This document shows positions 26,637 through 34,536 of a DNA stretch of 64,000 bases, piece after piece; the stretch's first letter is position 1, and each line of letters opens with the position of its first letter. The notes below the pieces were generated by a model, which was given only the letters and a program-made list of their open reading frames with translations, ran no database searches and had not been told where the DNA came from. Source of the DNA: Ramlibacter tataouinensis TTB310. GTDB lineage: Bacteria; Pseudomonadota; Gammaproteobacteria; Burkholderiales; Burkholderiaceae_C. Location of the stretch: the NCBI RefSeq assembly GCF_000215705.1, contig NC_015677.1, positions 632,001-696,000 on the forward strand. Direction: 5' to 3'. The position numbers were made by a program, and so were the translations under genes.

Positions 26637-28607
26637 ATGACACCACTGCAGGTGCGCAAGTACCCGAACGCCCGGGTGACGGCCTCCTCAGGACAGCGGG
26701 ACTGGCCCGGCCTGCTCGCCGAGCTGCTCGAGCATCCTGCAGGCCGCATCGCGTCTTTTGCGGCAACCATGACGGAACTGACCGTCGTGCTCCAGGGCAG
26801 CGCATCGGTGCGCCGGCAATTGGACGGCGCGCGGCCTCAGAGGATCGACGCGGCGCCGGGGGCGATGTGGCTCACCCCCGCCGGCGTCCGGGAAGACTTC
26901 GTCGAGTTCGAAAGCGCGGTGGCGCAAGTCCTTCACATCTATCTCACTCGGGATCGCTTCCGGTGCGTGTGTCCGAGGTCATGGCCGTGCAGCATGGCCA
27001 TCGCAACCTTGCGGCGTGATGCGCCTTTTGGCGATCCCCTGCTCGAGGAGATCGCCCGCGTCATCTCCGCCGAGCTACAGGCTCAGTCCGGCGAGGCGCG
27101 TCTGCTGACCGAGCCCTTGAGCCTGTGTCTTGCGGCACGTCTTCTGCACGACCACACCGATGCGCAACCCGATGGGATGTCCATCCAGCAAGCGTCCGGG
27201 CTGGAGGCACGCCGTCTTGCACGGGTGAGGGAACATGTTGCGGCCCATCTCGACCACGATCTCAGCGTCGCTGAGCTTGCCAAGGTTGCCTGTCTGAGCC
27301 CGTCCCGCTTCGCGCACGGCTTTAAGACTTCGACCGGCGAATCGCCACAGCAGTACGTGAGCGCCCAACGACTGGAGCGCGCCAGGACCTTGCTCTGCAA
27401 CAGCAGGCTGCCTCTGGCCGAGATTGCCCGTGTGTGTGGTTTTTCCAGCCAGGCGAGCTTCACCAAAGCCTTCGTGCGTGCCACCTCCCAACCCCCGGGC
27501 CGATACCGCGCGGACCATCGAGACAGGTGCCTGGCCGGATCGCCCGGTGCGCGATCAGCAGGCTCTTCAAACGTTCAGCTTTCGTGGTCAACGGCATCAG
27601 CAGCCGGTGCGTCGGCGACACGGGTCCGCGGAACATCCGCGGGTGAGCGCAGTCAGACGCTTAAGCCAGAGCATGGCCAGCTCATTACGCGGCATCGCTT
27701 CACCTGGAGAACCGCAATGGATCCGATTCGCACCGTGCTAGCCGCCACCGATTTCTCTTTGGGAGCCCGGTGGGCGACCAGCCGGGCAGCCCAGCTTGCA
27801 GCGGCGCATCAGGCCGCGCTGAACCTGGTGCATGTGGTCGAGCCTGATGGATTCCTGGCGGTGCGGGACTTCGTGGCTGGCAGCGACCTGCAGGCGCGGG
27901 TCGAGGAGCAGGGCAGGATGGAACTGGCGGCGCTGGCCGAAACGGTGACCCGGCACCATTCGCTGCCAGTGCACACGCTGCTTCGCACCGGCCGGCCGCT
28001 GGAGGAACTGAGCGCCGCCGCCAGCAGCGCAGACGTGGTGGTGCTTGGCGCGCAAGGCAGCCACCCCGTCCGCCAGTTCGCGCTCGGCTCGACCGCCGAC
28101 CGGCTGTCGCGCCTCACCCACCGGCCGTTGCTGGTGGTCCGCAGCGAGCCGGACGGCGGCTACTGCCGCGTCCTGGTCGCGGTCGACTTCTCGGAAGCTT
28201 CGAGGCAGGCGTTGCAGGCGGCGCTGCGACTGGCACCCGACGCGACGTTGCACCTGGTGCACTGTTTCGACGTGCCGTTCGAAGGCTGGCTGCGCATGGC
28301 CGGCACGGCCGACCAGCAGATCGAGGCCTGCCGCGCCCGCAGCCGGGCGCGCGCCATGGAGCAGTGCCAGGCGCTGCTGGCGCAGCTGGGAGGCGGCACC
28401 CGGGCCAGCGCTTCGGTTCGGCAGGGCGACGCCCGGCTCGAACTGCTGGCCGCAGCAGATGAGGAAAAGGCCGACCTGATCGCAGTCGGCAAGCAAGGCC
28501 AGGCCTTGGTGGCAGACACGCTGCTCGGCAGCGTCACCTCGTGGGTGCTCCGCGAAGCGAGCTGCGACGTGCTGATGGTGCCGTCGAAGGCGCCGGCCAG
28601 CGCGTAG
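26637..28607 (+). CDS. AraC-family regulator reading without a stop into a tandem universal stress protein
   Basis: A single open frame of 656 codons. Residues 1-150 form an AraC-type sensor half; about 190-295 hold the two HTH motifs (LSVAELAKVACLSPSRFAHG and LAEIARVCGFSSQASFTKAF), ending PPGRYR as ordinary AraC proteins do. About 70 low-complexity residues follow, unlike a known domain, and then two Usp domains from residue 361. The Usp part has its own ATG (27717) behind CTGGAGAA, so either two proteins are made, the first perhaps having lost its stop, or a true fusion exists. The chosen start, 26637, follows AAAGG closely. Being divergent from the dehydrogenase operon, the AraC part is its probable regulator. 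Confidence 0.7.
   Translation: MTPLQVRKYPNARVTASSGQRDWPGLLAELLEHPAGRIASFAATMTELTVVLQGSASVRRQLDGARPQRIDAAPGAMWLTPAGVREDFVEFESAVAQVLHIYLTRDRFRCVCPRSWPCSMAIATLRRDAPFGDPLLEEIARVISAELQAQSGEARLLTEPLSLCLAARLLHDHTDAQPDGMSIQQASGLEARRLARVREHVAAHLDHDLSVAELAKVACLSPSRFAHGFKTSTGESPQQYVSAQRLERARTLLCNSRLPLAEIARVCGFSSQASFTKAFVRATSQPPGRYRADHRDRCLAGSPGARSAGSSNVQLSWSTASAAGASATRVRGTSAGERSQTLKPEHGQLITRHRFTWRTAMDPIRTVLAATDFSLGARWATSRAAQLAAAHQAALNLVHVVEPDGFLAVRDFVAGSDLQARVEEQGRMELAALAETVTRHHSLPVHTLLRTGRPLEELSAAASSADVVVLGAQGSHPVRQFALGSTADRLSRLTHRPLLVVRSEPDGGYCRVLVAVDFSEASRQALQAALRLAPDATLHLVHCFDVPFEGWLRMAGTADQQIEACRARSRARAMEQCQALLAQLGGGTRASASVRQGDARLELLAAADEEKADLIAVGKQGQALVADTLLGSVTSWVLREASCDVLMVPSKAPASA
27717..28607 (+). 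CDS. Tandem universal stress protein (internal start alternative)
   Basis: Read from ATG 27717, with GGAG about 10 bases upstream, this gives a normal 296-aa tandem Usp. Domain 1 begins MDPIRTVLAATDFS and domain 2 RVLVAVDFSEAS. Both carry the ATP-loop-like pattern (VVVLGAQGSHPVRQFALGST and LIAVGKQGQALVADTLLGSV; consensus G-2x-G-9x-G-S/T). Normal length, a normal first residue and a ribosome site favour this as the functional stress protein even if the AraC frame upstream is continuous with it. Confidence 0.75.
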   Translation: MDPIRTVLAATDFSLGARWATSRAAQLAAAHQAALNLVHVVEPDGFLAVRDFVAGSDLQARVEEQGRMELAALAETVTRHHSLPVHTLLRTGRPLEELSAAASSADVVVLGAQGSHPVRQFALGSTADRLSRLTHRPLLVVRSEPDGGYCRVLVAVDFSEASRQALQAALRLAPDATLHLVHCFDVPFEGWLRMAGTADQQIEACRARSRARAMEQCQALLAQLGGGTRASASVRQGDARLELLAAADEEKADLIAVGKQGQALVADTLLGSVTSWVLREASCDVLMVPSKAPASA

Positions 28608-28679
28608 CGCCTCGGCGCCGATGAAGCCGGTCGATCCTGAAAGCTGCTTTGGTGCATCACCCGATAAACTCGCCCGCTC

Positions 28680-29387
28680 ATGATCCCCGCCGACATCACG
28701 CCGCTGGAGACTCGACAGTTCGAGCTCGTCATCCGAAGGAGCGGCGCCAACCCGGCCGCGTTCGAGCTGCGCAAGTTCAGGTCCCTGGCCGGCACCGGTT
28801 ACAAGGTCCGCGTGGTCGGGCGGGGAGCCGCCACGGTCTACGAGATGGACGACCCGACCTCCTGGATCGGGCCTTTCTCCCAGGATGTCGAGAAAGGGCT
28901 GTTCGGGACCGATGCCGAGGTGGCGCTGCCCCCGGCGGTGGCCAGCGGCCTGGCTGAAGTGGAAAAGGGCCTGGCACGCAAAGGCTTGCCGGGCGCGCTC
29001 GCCATCCTGAACCGGCGGGTGCCGCATCGATTCACCGCGGTGTACCGCCTGGAGGGGCAGTTCCTGCACAACGTCGCGGCAGTGGACAAGCACCTCCACC
29101 TGGAGCCCCTGGACCTGAAGGTCGTCCCGTTCAAGGACAGCTTCTGCCAGTTCGTGCTGAGGGACGGCCTTTTCCTCACCCGGGATTCCGGGACGGACAC
29201 CCGCCTGAGCGGCCATCCGTACCGCGGCGTGATGGGGTGTTATGTCGGCGTGCCCATCCGCGAGCGACAGGGCCGGCTGGCCGGCACCTTGTGCCACTTC
29301 GACCTGGACAGCCACGACATCGAGGACGACGAGTACCTGCTGCTGGACCGGGCGGCAAAGCTGATGCCGGCGTTCCTGGGCCCGTGA
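28680..29387 (+). CDS. GAF-domain protein
   Basis: A 235-aa cytosolic protein whose second half (about residues 95-230) looks like a GAF sensor domain: KDSFCQFVLRDGLFLTRDSG, then the YVGVPIRERQGRLAGTLC core. The N-terminal 80 residues are a small mixed domain I do not recognise. It has no output domain, so it may signal by protein contact. Its TGA overlaps the GTG of the nucleotidyltransferase gene, so the two are coupled. Ligand and function are unknown. Confidence 0.7.
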   Translation: MIPADITPLETRQFELVIRRSGANPAAFELRKFRSLAGTGYKVRVVGRGAATVYEMDDPTSWIGPFSQDVEKGLFGTDAEVALPPAVASGLAEVEKGLARKGLPGALAILNRRVPHRFTAVYRLEGQFLHNVAAVDKHLHLEPLDLKVVPFKDSFCQFVLRDGLFLTRDSGTDTRLSGHPYRGVMGCYVGVPIRERQGRLAGTLCHFDLDSHDIEDDEYLLLDRAAKLMPAFLGP

Positions 29388-29920
29388 AGCCTGCATCCGG
29401 TCCGGGGCTGGTCACGCCCGAGCGCTTCATCGCCGACGCGCTCCAGAACCGCCACGTTCGGGCCATTCTTGCGCGATGGGAGCGGCTGGAGCTGCAGGAC
29501 GGGTGGCTGGTGGCGGGCTGCCTGTTCCAGACCGTCTGGAACCTGCTGGACGGTGGGCCGGCCGAGGCCGGCATCAAGGACTACGACATCTTCTACTTCG
29601 ACGACTCGGACCTGGGCGAGGCGGCAGAGGTGCGTGTGCAGGACCGTGTCTCCTGCGTCCTGTCGGACCTGGGCATCGTGGTGGAGGCGACCAACCAGGC
29701 ACGCGTGCACCTCTGGTACGAGCAGCACTTCGGCCATCCCTATCCCCGGCTGTCCGATTCCCGCGAGGGCATCGAGCTGTATGCGCCCCATGGCCTGGAC
29801 ATGCTCTACCAGGGCATCCTCACGCCCAACACGCTGACGGACCACCGGCTCTTGTTCCGGCGGAAGGCGGCTTCCTACCGTGGGCGATGGCCGTGGCTGA
29901 AGGTGGTGGAGCCGTCATAG
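29384..29920 (+). CDS. Nucleotidyltransferase-family protein (NTP_transf_6-like)
   Basis: A 178-aa protein of the PF06042-type minimal nucleotidyltransferases. It has WLVAGCLFQTVWNLLDG followed by the acidic KDYDIFYFDDSDL, the expected DxD-like metal site, and HVRAILARWERL near the N terminus. The GTG start at 29384 overlaps the GAF gene stop as GTGA. The biochemical role of this family is not established. Confidence 0.8.
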   Translation: MKPASGPGLVTPERFIADALQNRHVRAILARWERLELQDGWLVAGCLFQTVWNLLDGGPAEAGIKDYDIFYFDDSDLGEAAEVRVQDRVSCVLSDLGIVVEATNQARVHLWYEQHFGHPYPRLSDSREGIELYAPHGLDMLYQGILTPNTLTDHRLLFRRKAASYRGRWPWLKVVEPS

Positions 29921-30136
29921 ACCGCACGCCTTCGGCGCGCCAGGCTGAACATCCCGAGTACTGCCGATGCTGTGTCGAACATGGACTACCACCGTAGGTC
30001 GTTCCCCTCGGACATAAGCGCCAAAACCACACAGCGCGAACTCGGGCGTCCTCCTACCCTCCCGGTTTCGCAACAGCCCGGAGTCTCGATGTAGTGAGAG
30101 ACAAAGGGTGCCATTGGCATTTGAAGGAGAACCTCC

Positions 30137-31258
30137 ATGGAAGATCGTGACATCAAGAAGGGTACTGGCGCTGGCGCAGCAGTCGGAGCCGCCGCGGGCG
30201 GTGTGGCCGGCGGCGCGGCTGCAGGCGCGGCGGTGGGGGGCGTGACCGGCCCGGTGGGCGCGGCGCTGGGTGCCGCCGTCGGCGCAGGACTGGGGGCGGT
30301 GACCGGAGGGACAGCCGCCGCCACCGACGACGGGCTGTCGCGCGACAACGGATCCATTCACACCGTCATCGGTGCGTTCGATGACGCGTCCAGCGCACAG
30401 CGCGCGGTCGAGCGGCTGGTGCAAGCCGGTTTCCAACGCGACGACGTTCATCTCCAGCATCAGCAGGGCAGTGAGTTGACCGGGCAGCAGCGCGAGGTCG
30501 ACGCGCCGATGAAAAGGCGAGGCTTTTTCGCCAGCCTGTTCGGCATGGACGATGCCGAAGATCGCCGGGTGCAGCAGAACCCTTATGCCGAGCATGCCTA
30601 CACCTACGACGAAGCGGTCCGGCGCGGCAGTGCCGTCGTGGTGGTCGATGTGCAGGACGAGCCGCAAGCCGACCAGGCTGCCGCCTTGCTGCATGAGCTG
30701 GGCGCGGTGGACGTGGACGAGCGCTCCAAGCAGTGGCGCGCCGAAGGCTGGCAGCCGCCGCAGCTGGGAGTCCAGCAGAACGTGGCAAGGAGCGATGGCC
30801 AGGACAAGGTGCTCGACGTCGTGGAGGAACAGCTTCAAGTTGGCAAGCGCGCCCTGGACCGCGGCGGCGTGCGCGTCGTCCAGCGCGTGTCGTCCAAGCC
30901 GGTGCGCGAGCTGATCCGCCTGCGCGAGGAGCACGCGGTCGTGGAGCGCCGTGCCGTCAACCGTCCTGCGACCGGCGAGGAACTGTCGAACTTCAGGGAA
31001 AGCGCGGTGGAAGTGCGCGAGATGGTGGAACAGCCCGTGGTCGCCAAGACCGCCCGCGTGGTGGAAGAGGTCGTGGTGGGCAAGGAAGTGCGCGAGCGCG
31101 AAGAGGTCGTCGAAGACACCGTGCGGCGCAAGGACGTGGTGGTCGAGCGTGTCGCCGGGCAGGCCGGCCGCGACACGGCGCGCGAGCGTGCTGCGGCCGC
31201 GGACGAGTCTCCCCTGGCCACGCGCAAGAGCGGTGGCACGGACAAGCCGACGCTGTAA
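30137..31258 (+). CDS. YsnF/AvaK-type stress protein (DUF2382)
   Basis: A 373-aa protein in three parts: a Gly/Ala-rich N terminus with glycine-zipper character (about 10-60), a flexible-sheet domain of the general-stress YsnF type (HTVIGAFDDASSAQRAVERL, about 73-190), and a DUF2382 domain (about 220-345) rich in charged beta repeats (VRVVQRVSSKPVRE, VVARTARVV-like EEVVVGKEV). A clear GAAGGAGA site precedes ATG 30137. It pairs with the membrane protein encoded next. The family is associated with osmotic and desiccation stress; the molecular role is unknown. Confidence 0.85.
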   Translation: MEDRDIKKGTGAGAAVGAAAGGVAGGAAAGAAVGGVTGPVGAALGAAVGAGLGAVTGGTAAATDDGLSRDNGSIHTVIGAFDDASSAQRAVERLVQAGFQRDDVHLQHQQGSELTGQQREVDAPMKRRGFFASLFGMDDAEDRRVQQNPYAEHAYTYDEAVRRGSAVVVVDVQDEPQADQAAALLHELGAVDVDERSKQWRAEGWQPPQLGVQQNVARSDGQDKVLDVVEEQLQVGKRALDRGGVRVVQRVSSKPVRELIRLREEHAVVERRAVNRPATGEELSNFRESAVEVREMVEQPVVAKTARVVEEVVVGKEVREREEVVEDTVRRKDVVVERVAGQAGRDTARERAAAADESPLATRKSGGTDKPTL

Positions 31259-31299
31259 GCGGATGGTTGCCCGACTTTTTGTTCCTGAAGGAAACCGTA

Positions 31300-32259
31300 A
31301 TGCCTAAGACGACTGTAAAAACCACGAGCGGTGACACCGCCGTGTCCCTTATCCCGTCCATGCCCAATGGCCTGGCTGCCGAAGAGGGCGGCGGCATGCC
31401 CGCGCCCATGCTCGACGAACCCGCGAGCGCTGACGCGCTCGCGCCAAAGGTGGCCGCTGTGCGCGAGCGCATCCACAGCTTCGCCGGCATGGTGCACCAG
31501 GCCATCGACAAGCTGGAGCAGAAGCTGAACTCGACGGGCGAGAGCGTGACGACCGCCCAGGCCAGATACAGCGGCCAGGCGCGGCAGTATGGAGAAAAGC
31601 TGGGCGGGCAGATCAGCGCCCGGCCGCTGCAGTCCGCCGGCATGGCGCTGGGCGCCGGCGTGATCCTCAGCAAGGTGTTGTTCAGGCGCGCGCCGAAGGT
31701 GCGCGTGGTCAAGGTGCCTGTGCATACCCCTTCGCCCCCGGTTGTGAGCCACTCTCCTGACCGGCGCGCCACGCGCTGGATGCACGAAGCCGGTGCCGGC
31801 ATGCGGCGTTTGGGCGCGCTCGGGCAGGAGGCGGTGGGGCGGATGGGGGCGGCCGCCGGCCTGGGCCTGGCCGGCACCAAGGCGACCTCGTCCACGTTGA
31901 GGCACAAAGCCAGTACCTGGCCCCTGCAGATGCGGCTTGCAGGCCAGCGCTTGCTGGCCGGCTCGCAGGGGTACGGCACCTTGGCACGCGCGAAAGTGCA
32001 GGCGCATCCCGTGATCGGGATCGGCGCCGTGCTCGGCGTCGGCATGCTGTTGAGAACGGTCTGGCTGCAGCGTCGGCGTCCGGCGCCCGACACGGCGTAC
32101 GTCAGCGTCGATGCGGATGGCAACGGGGTCGCCTGGGGGCGGGAGCCGCTGGATGTCCAATCCCGCGCGCGGGGCATGATTTCATCCCGCCCTGCGACGT
32201 CCGCCGTGGTGCTGCTGGGCCTCGGCGCGCTGGTCGGCCTGCTGTTGAAGCGACGGTAA
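31300..32259 (+). CDS. Putative membrane-anchored protein, DUF883/ElaB-like first half
   Basis: A 319-aa protein of uncertain family. Residues 45-105 form an amphipathic helical region followed by ISARPLQSAGMALGAGVILSKVLF, like the C-terminal membrane anchor of DUF883/ElaB ribosome-associated proteins. Further hydrophobic segments occur near 235-250 (VIGIGAVLGVGMLL) and at the extreme C terminus (VVLLGLGALVGLLLKRR). Start ATG 31300 follows GAAGGAAA. Co-directional with the DUF2382 gene 41 bp upstream, it is probably its operon partner. Confidence 0.65.
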   Translation: MPKTTVKTTSGDTAVSLIPSMPNGLAAEEGGGMPAPMLDEPASADALAPKVAAVRERIHSFAGMVHQAIDKLEQKLNSTGESVTTAQARYSGQARQYGEKLGGQISARPLQSAGMALGAGVILSKVLFRRAPKVRVVKVPVHTPSPPVVSHSPDRRATRWMHEAGAGMRRLGALGQEAVGRMGAAAGLGLAGTKATSSTLRHKASTWPLQMRLAGQRLLAGSQGYGTLARAKVQAHPVIGIGAVLGVGMLLRTVWLQRRRPAPDTAYVSVDADGNGVAWGREPLDVQSRARGMISSRPATSAVVLLGLGALVGLLLKRR

Positions 32260-32260
32260 G

Positions 32261-32521
32261 TCAGGCGGCCGCCGCTGCGGCGGCCGCCGAGGCCGGCCAG
32301 GACCTCCGCAACCCCAGCTTGCGCCGCAACGCGTCCTGATACTCCCAATCAGCGGCGCAGTCGCTGTCGCAGAACAGGCGCTCTTCGAAAACCTGTTCGT
32401 TGCCGCAGTTGTGGCAAAGCCCCCTGGGCTGCAGCGCGCCTGATCGGCGGCGCTGCGCGGCCAGGGCCTGCGTCAGGTAACGCTGCTCAGAATCGAATGC
32501 GAGATCGGCTTCATCGGCCAT
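32261..32521 (-). CDS. Small zinc-ribbon-like protein with poly-Ala tail
   Basis: An 86-aa protein with two metal-binding cysteine pairs, C-H-N-C and C-D-S-D-C (CHNCG and LFCDSDC), followed by ADWEYQDALRRKLGL. The pattern is that of a small treble-clef or zinc-ribbon domain common in Burkholderiales hypothetical proteins. ATG 32521 follows GGGAG. The last eight residues are Ala, encoded by a perfect GC palindrome (32264-32288) that also lies between convergent gene ends. Function unknown. Confidence 0.65.
   Translation of the reverse strand: MADEADLAFDSEQRYLTQALAAQRRRSGALQPRGLCHNCGNEQVFEERLFCDSDCAADWEYQDALRRKLGLRRSWPASAAAAAAAA
32264..32288. terminator. GC-rich hairpin at convergent gene ends
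   Basis: Arms GGCGGCCGCC (32264-32273 and 32279-32288) around GCTGC form a perfect 10-bp stem between the convergent membrane-protein and zinc-ribbon genes. There is no T-tract, so it is a possible rather than typical terminator. It doubles as the poly-Ala coding end of the zinc-ribbon gene. Confidence 0.35.
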
Positions 32522-32655
32522 GCGATGCTCCCATGACGGTGAGAGCCGATTCTTCCGCACGGACGCCGGGCTGCCGCTTCGGGTGCGCCAAGTTCTGCTG
32601 TAGGACTTCGGCCTGCCGTTGAGCCAGCGCCTGTGAAAGGTCTCGTAGGCGCCGG

Positions 32656-33717
32656 TCAGCCGAACGTGAACGCATAAGCCTCGATTCCCGGCTTCTCGAA
32701 CTCGACTTCGAAGACCCGGTCATGGATCGGCCCAGGCTGCCGGACCAGCTGGTAGAGCCTGTGTTCGGCGAGCACGCCCCGGCCCTGGGCATCGATGTCG
32801 GCGCCGTGGGCAGGCCCGGGCGGCTGCCCGTCGAGCCGCACCCGGAACGGCACGGGCTTGCCTGGCGCCGCAGGGCCCATCACCAGATGGACATCCCGGG
32901 CGTGGAAGCTGTGCACGATGCGTCCGTGCGCCCCGTCGAGCAGCGCCGCTTCGCGCCCGACCGTCCAGTCGCCGGCGAGTGCCCAGGTGTCCGGCCGCAA
33001 GCGGTCGGGCGCCGCGTAGCGCGCGGTCCGGCCCAGCACCATCCCCCCGGCAGAAGCGAAGTTCGCCGCGCGGTCGCGGCCGACGTAGGTCTCCGGCGTT
33101 CGCAGGTGGGCCCAGTCGGCTGGGGCCTGGCTGCCGGTGCCGGTCACGCGGACCGGATCCATCGGCACGTCCTTCGCCCCGGCTTCCATCAAGAGCTGCT
33201 GGATGACCTTTTCGGAGCGTTCGAAGTCCCCCTCCCCGAAGTGATGGTGGCGGATCCTCCCCCGCGCATCGACGAAGTAGAGCGCCGGCCAGTACCTGTT
33301 GCCGAACGCATCCCAGACCGCGCGCCTGCTGTCCACCGCGATGGGGTAATCGATCCTGAATTGCGCCGCCGCCTGCCGAACCCGGTCGACGTCCTTCTCG
33401 AAGCTGAACTCCGGCGTGTGCACGCCGATGACGACCAGCCCGCGGTCCTGGTACCTGTCGGCCCATGCGCGCACGTGGGGCAGCGTGCGCTGCCAGTTGA
33501 TGCACGAGTAGGTCCAGAAGTCGACCAGCACCACCTTGCCGCGCAGCGCCTGGGCAGTGAGCGGACTCGAGTTCAGCCACCCGACCGCCCCGTCCAGGGA
33601 GGGCATGGCGCGTGCCGCATGCAGCCGGGAAGGGCTCCACAGGACGCACGCGGCAGCGGCCACGGCCAGGGTGCGGCGCGGAATGTTGCCGGGGGTCGCG
33701 GCAGGACTAAGGGTCAT
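32656..33717 (-). CDS. Exported thioredoxin-like (DipZ C-terminal/TlpA-type) protein with CINW motif
   Basis: A 353-aa protein with an N-terminal export signal (IPRRTLAVAAAACVLW, twin-arginine-like) and a thioredoxin fold at about 55-200 (VVLVDFWTYSCINWQRTLP, VVIGVHTPEF, HHHFGEGDFE). The usual CxxC is CINW, so the second cysteine is lost; reduction of disulfides by the normal two-Cys route is not expected. A C-terminal beta domain of about 130 residues follows, as in the soluble part of DipZ. Start ATG 33717 is better spaced from GGAGG than ATG 33723. It is the last gene of a catalase-like/cupredoxin/thioredoxin-like minus-strand cluster. Confidence 0.82.
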   Translation of the reverse strand: MTLSPAATPGNIPRRTLAVAAAACVLWSPSRLHAARAMPSLDGAVGWLNSSPLTAQALRGKVVLVDFWTYSCINWQRTLPHVRAWADRYQDRGLVVIGVHTPEFSFEKDVDRVRQAAAQFRIDYPIAVDSRRAVWDAFGNRYWPALYFVDARGRIRHHHFGEGDFERSEKVIQQLLMEAGAKDVPMDPVRVTGTGSQAPADWAHLRTPETYVGRDRAANFASAGGMVLGRTARYAAPDRLRPDTWALAGDWTVGREAALLDGAHGRIVHSFHARDVHLVMGPAAPGKPVPFRVRLDGQPPGPAHGADIDAQGRGVLAEHRLYQLVRQPGPIHDRVFEVEFEKPGIEAYAFTFG

Positions 33718-33852
33718 GGTCATCGCCTCCAGGAACGAGGGATGTCCACGATAGGCCGGACCCCGCACGACATCAAGTACCCCGATGCCGGCATCGGGGC
33801 AGGCCAGCCGTCCCGTCCTGATCAATGCACGGGCATCCTCGAGAAGCAGGTC

Positions 33853-34509
33853 TTAGCGCCGCGGCCTCATGCTCGCCGTCAGGCGCACCGTCAGCTGCTG
33901 CGGCTCGCTGCCTGCCGCCACGGCCTGCGGCGGCAGGTCGAACAGCTGGTCGGCGGACCAGACCCGCACCTGGGCGGCTCCCGCGGGCAGGTCGTCGAAG
34001 GTCGCCTTGCCGTCCGCCTGGGTCAGCCTGGTCCAGGGCGAGTCGGTCACGTACACATGGCCGCGCATGGACTGGTGGATGTGGCAGCTCAGCGCCAAAG
34101 GTCCCGCCTTGGTCATCGCCACCTGCTCGGCCGAAGCCGGCTTGCCCGCCACCTTGCCGTCCAGGCGCAGCACGAAGCCGTCCGTGTCCTTGGCGGTGAA
34201 TTGCGCGGCACCCGCCGGGACGCCGCGCACGTGGTGGTCGAATGCATCGTCGTTGACGAAATTCACCCGGGCGCCGACCGGCACGATGGTCACCGCCGGT
34301 ACGAAGCGCATCCTGGCCTGGCTGACGGTGGCGGAAGCGGGCAGCTCCTGGCGCGGCTGGCCCCTGGCCGTGGTGGTGACCACCACCACCGCGTCGGGCA
34401 CGGGCTTGCCGTCCTTGTCGACGACGTTCACGGAGAGGGTGCGGGCCATGCCCCAGCCGTGCACGCACAGCAGGGCGGTGCCTGCCAGCATGGCAAGTGT
34501 CTTGTTCAT
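33853..34509 (-). CDS. Exported cupredoxin-like protein (methylamine-utilization type)
   Basis: A 218-aa periplasmic protein with a signal peptide (cleavage after WGMA or nearby). The beta-sandwich contains candidate type-1 copper ligands: His in AFDHHVRG and Cys/His/Met in LSCHIHQSMRGHV. It is often annotated as methylamine utilization protein, but no other mau gene is here, so that name should not be taken as function. A C-terminal segment (ADGKATFDDLPAGAAQVRVW) resembles a carboxypeptidase-regulatory-like fold. It lies 27 bp downstream of the catalase-like gene. Confidence 0.78.
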   Translation of the reverse strand: MNKTLAMLAGTALLCVHGWGMARTLSVNVVDKDGKPVPDAVVVVTTTARGQPRQELPASATVSQARMRFVPAVTIVPVGARVNFVNDDAFDHHVRGVPAGAAQFTAKDTDGFVLRLDGKVAGKPASAEQVAMTKAGPLALSCHIHQSMRGHVYVTDSPWTRLTQADGKATFDDLPAGAAQVRVWSADQLFDLPPQAVAAGSEPQQLTVRLTASMRPRR

Positions 34510-34536
34510 CGGGATGTCCTCGGGTTGAAACGCGGC

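Noticed and set aside
26522..26770. Short minus-strand frame ending AGTENIPPVTHGKL, similar to a peptide encoded by copy A of the 70-bp element
   Set aside because: The peptide similarity follows from the DNA repeat. The frames differ in extent, lack ribosome sites and end at different points, so a conserved leader peptide is not supported.
33853..34509. Methylamine utilization function for the cupredoxin-like gene
   Set aside because: No methylamine dehydrogenase or other mau gene in the window; the name is inherited by family annotation only.
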